64,000 nt of DNA from Molanna angustata (GCA_963576475.1 OY754974.1:5038274-5102273); one strand, 5' to 3'. Counted from the stretch's first letter, positions 43,125 to 54,420 are shown. Translations and numbers: made by a program. Notes: generated by a model not told the origin, from the sequence alone.

Positions 43125-43215
43125 AAGTTGGCATATTTATTTATAGGAAAACCAGCAAATCAGTTACCTAAGGGGCTTACGACCTGTCATCGGCTGGTGA
43201 TCACTTCAGCAACTA
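43125..43215. mobile_element. MITE-X partial (left arm)
   Basis: ATAGATGAAGTTGGCATATT, then CTAAGGGGCTTACGACCTGT and CATCGGCTGGTGATCACTT match the left arm of MITE-X. Confidence 0.7.
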
Positions 43216-43359
43216 CATTTTGTCAACAACTATTATTGACTCTCGGCAGCTATAACATCCAAATGTTTGTGTAGGTTGATTATATACATCATAAATTATT
43301 CAATTAATTACGAGCATAAAATATTTGATTTATAAACATATATGTATAGGTATAACACA

Positions 43360-43405
43360 TTGGCATTATTGCCATTTGGCAACTTCTTTCAACCAGCCAG
43401 ATGCC
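43360..43405 (-). mobile_element. SINE-2 fragment
   Basis: TTATTGCCATTTGGCAACTT and CTTTCAACCAGCCAG match the middle of SINE-2 (compare 62452-62512). Confidence 0.5.
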
Positions 43406-43529
43406 TGTTAGGTTCTTTGATAATTCTTGGGTCTCGAAAAAGCGACTTACATACATCATCAGTTGCATTAATTAAGATTTCTACACGGTTACTATAAAAA
43501 AAATATTAAATTTATTTATATAAGTCCTT

Positions 43530-43672
43530 GAAACTAGTACATATTGTACTTCCTCATACATTCCCGAAACTATGTATATCTAAATGCTTTTACATACTAT
43601 AGGTGATAGAAATCGGTCATGGCAGGATTCGAACTCGCTATCTCTGGATTACTAATACCTACATATCAATGG
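43530..43672 (-). mobile_element. SINE-1 copy, 5' truncated
   Basis: Minus strand: TTAGTAATCCAGAGATAGCG (anticodon arm onward), then AGTTCGAATCCTGCCATG, and a tail with TATCACCTATAGTATGTAAA. Box A is missing. Confidence 0.75.
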
Positions 43673-44169
43673 ATAAAAAAGAGCGAGAGCGAAAGTTTTA
43701 TAAGTTATAAGATTTTTTATTTAACTATTTCAATCATTTTTAGGGATAATCGCTTTATAATTGCTTCATCTAAATCCATACTTCTTCACTGTTTTCGAAA
43801 TCATTGATAATTCGTAGAAATATATTATGTACAAAATGAAACACGAATTATATTTATTTTAAACAAATTACCATTTTGTTTCCTGTTGTAAATTAATTTG
43901 TATTTCCAAGATAAATAATGCAAAATGATTCACATTTATCTTGTTGGCTTCACGTACCTCCATACATACTCATATATAAAAATATATTATAATGAATAAT
44001 GACAGTCTGGAATGTCCGTTGTGTGTTTCGTGAGTTTTTATTATTTATTTATATTAATTTAACCCGCGTCACAAAATCTGAGTAATCGGTTTAACTTTGC
44101 AAAACCTTTTATTTTTGTTTTTGAAAAAATCTCTAGTTTGAATTATATTTTTTTCGGATCAATTCGTTA
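43673..44169. other. AT-rich spacer
   Basis: No supported feature. Confidence 0.4.
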
Positions 44170-44345
44170 ATGCCTCCACCACCCGCTCCGCTGTTGCGGG
44201 GACTGTTATCGGCCTCATTACATAATAATACAAAGCATGATATGTAGCACATGAAACCCGCTATATTAGCACCTGCCTAATCTTGTATCTTCGATAGAAT
44301 CCTCAAAAAGCTTTGTAGGTGTTCATCGGCAGGATAAATATCTAC
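44170..44345 (-). mobile_element. R1-like 3' UTR fragment
   Basis: CTCCACCACCCGCTCCGCTG, then GGGGACTGTTATCGGCC and CATGATATGTAGCACATGA align with 26490-26600 of the R1-like element. No coding sequence remains. Confidence 0.75.
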
Positions 44346-44549
44346 AATTATTCATAAAAGTAGGTACCTACCTACCTTCGCCAAGTATATTTTAATATTA
44401 TTGCAAGAATATAGGTACACTAATTGACGACCATGTTTTATATATTAACAACCAAATTAAGATAATTTTCCATAAATTTACAAATGATTTGATTTAAATA
44501 CTTAAAATACCACTGAATGAAATCATTGAAGAAAAACTAGATAAGTAAG

Positions 44550-44761
44550 TATTATTTATGATTATTTATTAATTTATTTGTTAATTTATTAATTAATTAA
44601 TTTATTTATTAACTAATTAATTAATTAATTTATATTTATTTATTTATTGATTAATTCATTCATTAATTAATTTATTTAATTATTTATTTATTTATATTTA
44701 TTTATTAATTAATTAAATTAATTTATTTATTTATTTATTATTATTTCTTTTATTTATTAAT

Positions 44762-44828
<67 letters not shown>

Positions 44829-45000
44829 TATATTTATTTATTTATATATTTATTTATTTAATTATTTATTTTTTATTTAATTAATTAATTATTTTATTTA
44901 TATATGAATTTAATTATATATTTATTTATTAATTAATTAATTTATAAATTAATTAATTTATGTATTTAATTATTATTTATTTATTTTATTATTAAGTAGG
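44550..45000. repeat. TTTA/TTAA-rich microsatellite block
   Basis: About 450 bp of TTTA and TTAATTAA units with many variants and a regular core at about 44757-44827. Confidence 0.93.
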
Positions 45001-45104
45001 TACAACGAAAAAACAACAAGATAATAATGAAACAAATAATTAATAAAATAAAAACAAATATTATAAAATAAATAATGAAAAAAAAGGAAAATCTAGATTA
45101 TTAT

Positions 45105-45640
45105 TCGACCTTAAGAAGTCTCTTTTTATATTCATATATTAAACAGCAAAAGATATCAATAGAGCTTAACTCATTACCAAGTCTATGTAATCTCTGAATA
45201 GGTGAGTGAAAAGTATCTCTTTATATTCGTATATTGAACAGCAAAAGATATCAATAGAACCAAACTCATTACCAAGTCTATGTAATCTCTGAATAAGTAT
45301 CTCTTTATATTCGTATATTGAACAGCAAAAGTTATCAATAGAGCCAAACTCATTACCAAGTCTATGTAATCTCTGAATAGGTGAGTGAAAAGTATCTCTT
45401 TATATTCGTATATTGAACAGCAAAAGATATCAATAGAACCAAACTCATTACCAAGTCTATGTAATCTCTGAATAAGTATCTCTTTATATTCGTATATTGA
45501 ACAGCAAAAGTTATCAATAGAGCCAAACTCATTACCAAGTCGATGTAATCTCTGAATAGGTGAGTGAATAAGTATCAATAGAGCCAAACTCATTACCAAG
45601 TCTATGTAATCTCTGAATATGTGTGAGAATATCTTATTAT
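45105..45640. repeat. Minisatellite with alternating 95- and 84-bp units (179-bp higher-order)
   Basis: TTCGTATATTGAACAGC-type starts lie at 45133, 45228, 45312, 45407 and 45491 (spacings 95, 84, 95, 84). The longer unit carries an extra GGTGAGTGAAA. The minus-strand open frame across it (RLHRLGNEFGSID repeats, 45183-45680) is an array artefact. Confidence 0.93.
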
Positions 45641-46424
45641 TATTACTAGATTTTATAATATAAAATAGTGATGAAAACACAAATTTGCTACATATAATAT
45701 GTATATTTTCTTTGTAAGTAAAATATATATGTATGTAGGTAGATTCAAATCAATCTTGATTGATTTAAAAATTCCTAGTGTAATGGAGTACTAGGTACTC
45801 ATAAAGTACCTCGAGTATTTACAATAAAATTAGAAATAACAATCCTAGTTTCGGAAGACCACTTCACTTATCGATAACTTTAACTATACACCATTTACGA
45901 AATAACTTTTGACTGATTCTCAACATAACTACACAATGAAATAAACCACGTAACATAATATTTTTTTATATAAATTCATAGTGGCTCGTTGACTTAAATC
46001 CCAAACGTTAACTACACTAAATCAATTAGAATGAAAACTCTCTTTATTACTAAATTACCATATAAATACTCCGCAACGAACATTTACTATATTTTTATGA
46101 TCTGTTTATTGCCCTTGATTGTCTATGACTATTCACAATGCCTATTCGTTTTATTTCGATCATAAACAATCTTTTTTTCTTCATATAGATATATCATACT
46201 CGCAGTTTTAACTCGGTTAATTAACTTTTTTTTTCATTTTATTTATATCATGTTTTCATTTTATTTATGTACTTACCTTTGGACGTCCCGGAAGTATTAA
46301 AATATATAATATGTTGAATTCGTTTTATTTATTTACAGGATCACATGGTTAAAATTAAATTAGTTTGGATTGCAATATATCAACTACATGTCTAATAAAC
46401 TTTTGTTTTTACAGATTGACATGA
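45641..46424. other. AT-rich spacer
   Basis: No supported feature. Confidence 0.4.
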
Positions 46425-46620
46425 TATTGCCGACCACCGTAGCACAGTTGGTAAGCCGTTTGGCTTCTGTGCGGGGAACCTGGGTTCGATTCCCAAGCGG
46501 AGAAAAAAAAAATTTCTCACGCAAATATTGATTTCTGGGCTGGAAACATTGCCGTTTGGAGATAAACTCGCCACTTTCACAGGGTGCAAAGAAGAGTTTA
46601 TATTATTTGAGGTATATATT
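46425..46620 (+). mobile_element. SINE-2 copy, plus orientation
   Basis: tRNA-like head: CGTAGCACAGTTGGTAAGCC (box A) and CTGGGTTCGATTCCC (box B), then body GGGCTGGAAACATTGCCGTT, ACTCGCCACTTTCACAGGGT and GCAAAGAAG. It faces the inverted copy at 46722-46922. Confidence 0.88.
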
Positions 46621-46721
46621 AAAACCGCCATATACAAGATGAAGCTCCGTGTTAGTAAGGATAACTATCGCGTGCTTTATGAAATGAGACCTGATTCAAA
46701 TAATAATAATAATAAAAAAAA

Positions 46722-46922
46722 ACACTTCCTTGCACTCTGCGTAAGTGGCGAGTTTGTTGCCATATGGTAATTTTTACCAAATAACCAGTGTTTCCAGCCC
46801 AGAGAAGCAGTATTTGCGGGAGACATTAATTTAAATAAATTTCTCCCTTGCTGGGGATCGAACCCAGGACGCCTGCACAGGAACCAAACGGCTTACCAAC
46901 TGTGCCACGGCACGCGGTCGGA
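46722..46922 (-). mobile_element. SINE-2 copy, minus orientation, full length
   Basis: Minus strand: GTGGCACAGTTGGTAAGCCG (box A), CTGGGTTCGATCCCCAGC (box B), body to GTGCAAGGAAGTG, then an A/AAT-rich tail (TTTTTTTTATTATTATTATT on the minus strand side at 46698-46720). Its strand and structure are those of a complete tRNA-derived SINE of about 200 bp. Confidence 0.88.
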
Positions 46923-46954
46923 TGATGATCGGAGCCCCTTAATTTAATCGAAAT

Positions 46955-47050
46955 TAAAGTCATTCGTCTTTAGGTGCCTTGAGCTCCTGGTTCTCCTATA
47001 ATATTCCAACTTCGTCTCTATTGAGATGTAAAAAATATGTCATAAAATAT
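46955..47050. mobile_element. MITE-X partial (right arm)
   Basis: GGTGCCTTGAGCTCCTGGTT, then CTCCTATAATATTCCAACTT and CGTCTCTATTGAGATG match the right arm of MITE-X. Confidence 0.75.
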
Positions 47051-47635
47051 GTATATTATTGGAGAGAGAAACAAAAAAATCTTTATCGAAATAATTAGCA
47101 ATAATATTATGAATATCGTGACAGAAACCTAATAATGGAGATTGTTGAGTAATATTTATTGCCAGCAATAAAAATTGAAATAAACAAAAGGTTATATAAT
47201 TGTTTAAAAACGTATGTATGAAAGATGAATAATTGGATACTTCGTTAAAAATTTCCTAATATATTAGTTGTACGTACAGCATTCATTAATATAATCTTGT
47301 TAGTTAATCAGCAATTATTTACTGTACATATAATTCCTCTTCGGACATTTATTGGGAGTTAAAATTTAAAAAAATAAATCAAAATTAGCTAGAAAATATC
47401 TTGTGAGAAATTTACTCTAAAATATGCAATAAATTATATTGTAGGCATTATTAAACATTGTTCACAATAGCTTTGTATGTGATTTGTTGTTTTCTTATAA
47501 TTAATTAAAGTTTTCATCACTCTTATCTCAGTCCGAGATAAAAATCGTTTAGGTACGTCTTTCTCAATTAATTAAATTTTAATTGAGTCATAGTTTAATT
47601 GTTATTTGTTGTCCTGTGATGAAGTGAGTATGCAT
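47051..47635. other. AT-rich spacer
   Basis: No supported feature. Confidence 0.4.
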
Positions 47636-47890
47636 ACGACGCATGCAGTCTTGACATTGCAATGATGCATGCAGTCTTGACATTGCAAAGAGGCATGCAG
47701 TCTTGACATTGCAATGAGGCATGCAGTCTTGACATTGCAATGAGGCATGCAGTCTTGACATTGCAATGAGGCATGCAGTCTTGACATTACAGTAAGGCAT
47801 GCAGCCTTGACATTGTAACTAGGCATACAGTCTTGATATTGCAATAACGTATGCAGGCTTGATTTTGAATGACTCATTATGCAGTCTTGA
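47636..47890. repeat. 26-bp minisatellite, about nine to ten copies
   Basis: Unit GGCATGCAGTCTTGACATTG plus CAATGA. The central units are nearly identical and degenerate to the right (CATACAGTCTTGATATTGC). Each unit holds GCATGC, a 6-base palindrome. Confidence 0.95.
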
Positions 47891-48514
47891 TCTTGTATTT
47901 TATTTTATACCAAGACTTTTCTCACACGTCACTAAAGCCTTAGGCATACAAAATTCTGGAAAAAAAATTTTTTTCTTTAATTTATTCATATTTTTGTAAG
48001 TAAATAATATATATGTTTATAATAAATTATTAATTTTAGTTAAAATACCACATATTATGTTACAATAGGTATGTATTTGTTATGTTATTATGTTCTTAAC
48101 TACTACTATTATATATAAATAATTCAAATATATAATATACGTAAACAGCGCCAAATAATAAATTGTCCATATATGTATATGTCTTTTGAATATTCATAAG
48201 GCCGAAATGACAATCGCGCATTGGCGCATCCATGAGCCATTTTAAAATTTGATATTTTTTTGTATCTACCTATTCATGTAAGTATGCATCAAATTAAAAA
48301 TAAAGAACTGCCTTAGAACAGACTCGTGAGGCCAGTGAGGCAGTAAATTTCCAAATAGGAACACCATTGTACATCGAATGTTTATTATAAGTTTTTATAG
48401 TATTGTTATAATTTGAAAAAAATAATGAAAATAAATCATCTCACGACATTTTTATTTAAAAATTAATGATTTTTGTTTCGTTAGGTTAATAATAAAATTT
48501 CGTTTTATGGCTTT
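47891..48514. other. AT-rich spacer
   Basis: A UTR-like phrase with CCTTAGAACAGACTCGTGAG at 48310 resembles 60495 and may belong to a LINE 3' UTR. Confidence 0.35.
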
Positions 48515-48800
48515 TAAAACGTAGAGATGTTTTGACCACTTGGAAAGAATGAATGAAGAACGCCCGACGAAGAAAATATACAAAACTGACAGGAACGGAA
48601 TAAGAGTAGGAGGCGCCCAAGAAAAGGATGGCACGAACATATAAACGATATTCTGAAAGACGGAAATGTAAGAAATGTGAACAACAGACGAACATGTATA
48701 AGACGATGTATAAATTTTGACGAGGCGATGAATGTGTGTCAAATTGTGGAGTTTGGTTCTCTCTGCCTACCCCGCACGGGCCATGCGTGATGGTATGTAT
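48515..48800 (+). pseudogene. LINE-A 3' remnant
   Basis: Fragments in shifting frames: CFDHLERMNEERPTKKIYKT, then RRPRKGWHEHINDIL, RKCKKCEQQTNMYKTM-like and LSAYPARAM-like sequence, ending CCATGCGTGATGGTATGTAT. It parallels 21468-21810 and has at least two frameshifts. Confidence 0.78.
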
Positions 48801-50030
48801 TGCCTTTTAAATACATACACAAAAACACATAATATTGATAGTAAAAATATAAAATATAAATAAAAAAAAACAATTAGTTATACACTTGCAAAGAGAAAAA
48901 AAATATGTACCTCAACAGTTTAAAAATAAATTCGAGAATTAATAAAAATAATAGATATATGTAAGCAAACATTAAAAAAAATACAAATGGACTCGAAATA
49001 AACCAAAAAATTAAATAAAAAATTATTATGAATACAAAAAATAACAGTAGAAGCAGTGTTATGAAAATCTGCATATAAATAAAGTAAACTTCGTTATAAT
49101 TAAAAATAGACAAAAAAATATATACAACAAAATAAACCTTTTTCAATCGAAAATATACAAATCCGCACTGAATAAATGTACAAATAAATAAAAAAAATGT
49201 ACCTACTAATAAAAATAAATCGAATAAACACGATCCAATTTACACTGCATTACGTTGACTGTCAATTTTTTTTATCCACGTTGTAGTTAATATGTAGGAA
49301 TACATGAGTTACATAGTTCAGTGACGGTATCCAATTAATATAAATTGAATGGACCACAAAGTGTACCTAATGGTTACGCCCGTGATGTCTGTAAGACTAG
49401 GTGACTATGTAGAAGTAGTCAGGCACCACTGACACGTGTTAGGTCGGAATTATACTCCTTATAGCCGTGGATGTGGGAGATAAGATAATAATTAATTAAT
49501 TAAGAAGGTTCTGGATTGTAACATGGAATAATAATGTCACCTGCTTACGATGTTATAACATCTTGTTGGTAACTATGTTGGTACCTATGTACAATGTACA
49601 TATAGCTAGATACACATTGTACATAATATGTAAGTGCATATTCATCAATGGTAGATTTTTACCTAATCGAGTTTTAATAACAATTACCTATATTATTTTA
49701 TTTGTTTAAAAAAATACAAAATATTACAATATTTATAAATTAAGTAAAGATTAATAGGTACATATTTATGTATGACTCGACTTCAAAAAGTCTTTCATTT
49801 AGTTAATTGTAATGTAGATGTATCAGCGCAGTCCATCCATCACAATTATTAATATTTATTTTATTTTATGTAGCTTCTCGGGCAACTATCACGTAGGTAC
49901 TATGTCAAATAATTAGACACCCAGCACACTCATAATAAAACCAATAGGTACTATTCTTTTTTTGTGAAAAAGGTAAGCTGTATGTCTGTCGATGCACCCT
50001 TATAAATAAATAAATAAAAAGTAATTTCTT
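48801..50030. other. A-rich spacer
   Basis: 48840-49240 is very A-rich on the plus strand, without a strict repeat. The rest is AT-rich with GTAGGTAC motifs. No gene or element recognised. Confidence 0.4.
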
Positions 50031-50281
50031 AATTATCGACGAAGTTTTTATTTGGTAGAATTCCATTATAAGTTATATCTATAATTAAAAGTAAAGACTT
50101 TTTGATTCTACATTAATTTTATTCTGCGCGATAGGCCTATTTCGCCTTGTTAGGGCATTAACTAGCTTATTGTGTGCATCCATAATCTAGTTAATGCCCT
50201 AACAAGGCGAAATAGGCCTATCGCGAAGAATAAAATTAATGTAGAATCAAAAAGTCTTTACTTTTTATTATAGATATAACA
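50031..50281 (-). mobile_element. Hairpin element, long copy (94-bp arms)
   Basis: Arms 50072-50165 and 50187-50280 pair at 92 of 94 positions around a 21-base loop. The outer part (GTTATATCTATAATTAAAAG, AAGACTTTTTGATTCTAC) is shared with the copy at 57857-57988. The inner part (GATAGGCCTATTTCGCCTTG and TTAGGGCATTAACTAG) is not. A 41-bp tail follows on the minus strand and ends TCGTCGATAATTA, as in the other copy. Flanks AATAAAAAGTAATTTCTT (50013-50030) and AATAAAAAGTACTTTATT (50282-50299) look like a target duplication with 16 of 18 matches. It has no open frame. A microRNA precursor is unlikely, since the stem is too long and near-perfect. Confidence 0.88.
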
Positions 50282-50344
50282 AATAAAAAGTACTTTATTA
50301 GTTGTCCGAAAAGTTATATAAAAAAATAAATATTCACATACATT

Positions 50345-50401
50345 TGATTGTTTATCCCTGTTGGGAGTCACTTATATTATTTGACAAATTAATATCTCAA
50401 A
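50345..50401. mobile_element. MITE-X partial end
   Basis: GATTGTTTATCCCTGTTGGG, then AGTCACTTATATTATTTGAC and AAATTAATATCTCAA match the outer left end of MITE-X. The 24-bp minisatellite starts directly after it. Confidence 0.7.
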
Positions 50402-51080
50402 AACATAGTCTTCCGTAATTTCTAATAAATAGTCTTCCGTAATTTCTAGTAAATAGTCTTCCATAATTTCTAATAAATAGTCTTCCGTAATCTATAATAA
50501 ATTATATTCCGTCATTTGTAGTAAATAGTCTTGCGTAATTTCTTATAAATAGTCTTCCGTAATTTCTAATAAATTGTCATCCGTAATTTCTAATAAATAG
50601 TCCGTAATTTCTAATAAATAGTCTTCCGTAATATCTAATAAATAGTCTTCCGTAATTTGTAGTAAATAGTCTTCCGTAATTTCTAATAAATAGTCTTCCG
50701 TAATTTCTAATAAATTGTATTCCGTAATTTTTAGTAAATAGTCTTCCGTAATTTCTAATAAATAGAATTCCGTAATTTCTAATAAATAGTTTTCCATAAT
50801 TTCTAATAAATAGTCTTCCGTAATTTGTAGTAAATAGTCTTCCGTAATTTCTAATAAATAGTCTTCCGTAATTTCTAGTAAATAGTCTTCCATAATTTCT
50901 AATAAATAGTCTTCCGTAATTTCGAATAAATAGTCTTCCGTAATTTCTAATAAATTGTATTCCGTAATTTGTAGGAAATTGTCATCCGTAATTTCTAATA
51001 AATAGTCCGTAATTTCTAATAAATAGTCTTCCGTAATTTCTAATAAATAGTCTTACGTAATTTCTAATAAATACTCTTCC
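50402..51080. repeat. 24-bp minisatellite, about 28 copies
   Basis: Unit AATTTCTAATAAATAGTCTT plus CCGT, with point variants (GTAGTAAAT, TTGTATTCC, TTGTCATCC) and a few shortened units (ATAGTCCGTAATTTC). Because 24 is eight codons, the minus strand stays open with LLEITEDY repeats. I see no sign of a gene. Confidence 0.96.
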
Positions 51081-51104
51081 GAAGTAAATATAAAAAAAAA
51101 TCAC

Positions 51105-51365
51105 GCTTTGTAGGTCTTTGTCTTTGTCGACTGTTGAGGTCAGCTATCCTCGTCCTTAAATTGTACATAGGTCCTTCTGTCCTGTACCTAACCATGTATC
51201 TGCAGATAGTTTCTTCTTTGCACGATCCAGGTATTCTTTGGTCTGCCTGTGGATGTAAGTCAAAGAAGATCCATAAAGATTGCTTGATTTACCATGTGAT
51301 GCGGCGATCTGCGTTTACGCATGCCCGTACCATCTCAACTGTATTTCCTCTACACTATGTGTAAT
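51105..51365 (-). pseudogene. LINE RT C-terminal remnant
   Basis: The minus strand carries EEIQLRWYGHA, then, in other frames, HHMVNQAIFMDLL and GRPKNTWI. QLRWYGH(V/A).R and GRPK.TW are tail motifs of RTE/CR1-like reverse transcriptases. Several frameshifts. Confidence 0.65.
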
Positions 51366-51957
51366 AGCAATTTTAAACACTTTGAAGGTAATCATCTCCG
51401 AAAGCCAGGACTATTCATGGTTCATATATTATCCAATCGTTGTATCCTTTTAGAGAAAAAAAATATTATGACGCAATTTTGGCTGTCGCTCGCTCTTAGC
51501 TAGAAAACATATGGTACCATTGTAAGTTTTATACCACGCGCTTCTGATGAAGATACCTAAGTCACAATATAGGTAACTTATGTAAATAATTTGTTAATAC
51601 AATAGTAGGTACCAACCTACACAACGTAAAAATAATATGTTTTGTGATTAATGGTTTGTATTATTTTGTTAGCACAATATACACGATTGCTTAATTATTA
51701 GATATTTTAATACGGATGATTAATTATATTATTTTTTTATTGATATAATATGGAAATACACTTTTTAACAATGTATTTCAAATAACAATGTTTGATCTCT
51801 CAATATTGGGCTGACTCTATTTATTCAAAGTGAACAATTTTGTATGTTGCAGTGACAGTGTAAGAAAATACATAGCACATAGGTAATAGAAATGTTATAT
51901 AATATGTAGAAGAATATCATAAATTAGATGGACTTAAAACTTTTAAAATTTTTCGAT
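51366..51957. other. AT-rich spacer
   Basis: No supported feature. Confidence 0.4.
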
Positions 51958-52125
51958 AGAAAATCATCATCATCATCACTGGCACTACAGTCCACTACGG
52001 ACCCTAGCTTCCTCCAGAAATCATCTCCATCCTTCCCTATTGAACGCCAGTTTTCTCCAATTTATCAGGTCCATTTCTCTTATATCGCACAGCACTCAAC
52101 CTAGGTCTTCCTCTTTGACAGAAAA
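51958..52125 (-). pseudogene. RTE-like LINE terminal fragment
   Basis: On the minus strand KRNGPDKLEKTGVQ and, in another frame, INWRKLAFNREGWR then FLEEARVRSGL parallel the WRTAAEDRRGWRRLLKEAKA end of 17211-17666. It finishes in ATGATGATGATG, probably the short-repeat tail of the element. Confidence 0.6.
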
Positions 52126-52139
52126 TATAATTCATTAAT

Positions 52140-52634
52140 AGCGAACCACTCTTCTGTAACGACAACATAAACCTGAAACTCCGACAAAGAATGATAAGAT
52201 GCTATGTGTGGTCTGTTTTATTATATGGATGCGAGACGTGGACCTTGAAAGTCGGTATGATGAACAGACTGGATGCATTTAAAATGTGGCTCCATCGACG
52301 AATGCTCAGAATTCCCTGAACATATATGGTAACAAATACAGAAGTCCTGAGACGAGCTAGAGCAAAAAGGGAGCTGTTGTCTACCATCAAGGTCCGAAAA
52401 ATCTCGTACCTGGGTCATGTGCTACGTGGATATAAATATCGCCTTCTCCAACTCATCTTGGAGGGCAGGATTGAGGGACGCCGAGGACCCGGCAGAAAAC
52501 AGATGTCCTGGCTGAGTAATGTGAGAGAATGGACCGGCATCCGGATTGTGGAGGAGCTGTTCCGAGTAGCCCAGGACAGGGAGACATTCGCCGGTGTGAT
52601 CGCCGACGTTGGGGGGACCCAATATGGCACTTAA
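52140..52634 (+). pseudogene. LINE-C RT C-terminus with one in-frame stop
   Basis: Reads MIRCYVWSVLLYGCETWTLK, then DAFKMWLHRRMLRIP, a TGA at 52317-52319, then EVLRRARAKRELLSTIKVRK, ISYLGHVLRGYKYRLLQLIL, GRRGPGRKQMSWLSNVREWT and a TAA at 52632-52634. LLYG(C)ETW, (A)(F)(E)MW.(Y/H)RR(M/L)LRI and YLGH..R are typical of insect RTE/CR1-like LINEs downstream of the RT core. The single stop suggests a moderately young copy. The relative at 8575-8765 is shorter. Confidence 0.88.
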
Positions 52635-54420
52635 AGAAGAAGAAGAATAGCGAAAAGAAATGGGTTTATAAATTTTCTTTATAAATTTCTTTATTGATAT
52701 TTTTGTACACAACATTAAGAAATAATAAAATACACACTATTTCCTTAACCAACCAGAAAGCATTACAAAATCATATAGGTATGTACATCGAAAAAAGAAT
52801 GAAAGTTAATATCCAAGAAAATATACATTACACTATGATCATGTAAAAATTAAAAAACAAGGAAAAAACATCTCATAGCAAAAAAAAACGGATAGGGAAA
52901 GGACAAGGAGAAGAATTCGGGATTAGGTGCTCTCAAGACCAAATTATTTAAACACTTCTTAAACTAGACTTTGGGGTTTGGATTTGGATTAAATATTGAT
53001 GAAAAAAAAACCTTTACTTATCAATAAAATCAAACCGAAAAAAATTACACTTAAATACCTGGTAAATATTATCAATCATAAGAAAAAAATACTATTATAA
53101 TTAGTTGTGGACAAAAAATTATAATCAGGCGATAAAAGGAATACGTTTTTATGAGGTTTGTTTGACGTATTGATATATTTTTTGTTATTTCAATTTTTTG
53201 GTTAATGCATCAAATGAAAGCTGGTAAATTTTATATAATAATTGGTATACTTGGTCTATTCAGCAAATTGTAATTGACGCTAATGGTCATATAAATCTGA
53301 GATTTTGTAAAAAAAAAACTCATGAAACCGATACTCAATATGTCTGATACGTGTGTGTATATTTCAACAGAAACATTTTTATAGAATTACAGTTAAAATA
53401 TAGTCACGCGATCAAAGAGTATCATTGATAGTAGTCGATACACATAATGTACAATTTTATCTTAATGAATTTAGTATTTTAAAATTGGAACTCGTTTGTT
53501 CTTATGTAATTTGAATACAAATAAAGCTATAATGATTTCTAATAAAGTTTTATAAATAATTTAGTTTGCCTATTTGTTTGTTTGTTCCATCAAATGAATA
53601 TTCGAAATTCGAAATCGTATATCTCGAAAATGTATGTTGCATAATTTTTTTTCAATAATTAGCTACGAAACTCGTTTTTCACAAGATTTACCTTTTATCA
53701 CACCATATTTATATAATGATAACAATAAGTAGATTACTGCTGCCAAACTAGGAAATGCTGTTCTTGGGCTAGCAGTTTACAATTTTTACTGACAATTATA
53801 TGCAAATATGAACCAGGTGATTGTTCCCGTTCCACACTAAATAGGTACTCATTACCTCAACAAACATATGGGCTCACACAAAATAGATTAACCAGGTCGT
53901 AGTGTCTGCTATAGTACCTGTCATAAATCCAAATCTCTGAGGCGATTTTTATTTCATAACCATAGAAAAAGACTAGTTAACTATGTTGGTATAGTTAATA
54001 TGAATCACATGCTTCCCAAATCAAATCAAATATTTTTATGTGTTACTCAAAGAGCATCGCAAACACAATACGGCAATAATATTATTATATTTTGGCTGCC
54101 ACTATTGATGTTTTTTTTACATTGTATTCGCATGTTTTTATGTTATATTTCATTCAATTCAACAAATAATTTGTTTTTTTTAGAAAATTTAAGCACTACT
54201 TTCTCTAAATAAAGATTTGTCTCCAAAATATATTATTTTACTGCCCTAATTACATACCTAAAATTACACAAATAATATGTCTACTTCTCACTACTCCGAA
54301 GGTATGTATTTATGTAATATCAAGAATAATGTTTTTTGATACTAAATTCTATTTTACCAGTGCATAAGGGTTCGAAGACAATGATCTGTATTGTTTAATG
54401 AGCAAAATACAAAATTTTGG
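52635..54420. other. Spacer with LINE 3' UTR-like sequence near 52880
   Basis: GGATAGGGAAAGGACAAGGA at 52890 and GGATTGGGAAAGGACATGGA at 62998 are related blocks, likely from a common LINE 3' UTR. A 70-codon frame at 54000-54212 has no recognisable domain. The rest is AT-rich. Confidence 0.35.

Noticed and set aside
45183..45680. 165-codon minus-strand protein with RLHRLGNEFGSID repeats
   Set aside because: It follows an 84/95-bp tandem array; frame continuity results from the repeat and not from coding constraint.
46425..46500. Functional tRNA gene
   Set aside because: The head belongs to a repeated SINE-2 with a common body; the inverted copy at 46722 has the same structure.
47588..47877. 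Cys-rich repeat peptides (SRLHASLQCQDC)
   Set aside because: Overlapping frames through the 26-bp minisatellite.
50072..50280. MicroRNA precursor
   Set aside because: The stem is 94 bp with two mismatches. Animal pre-miRNA stems are far shorter and bulged. A long hairpin RNA or mobile element fits better.
50543..50893. 116-codon LLEITEDY repeat protein
   Set aside because: It is the 24-bp minisatellite read in frame; there is no start context, conserved flank or domain.
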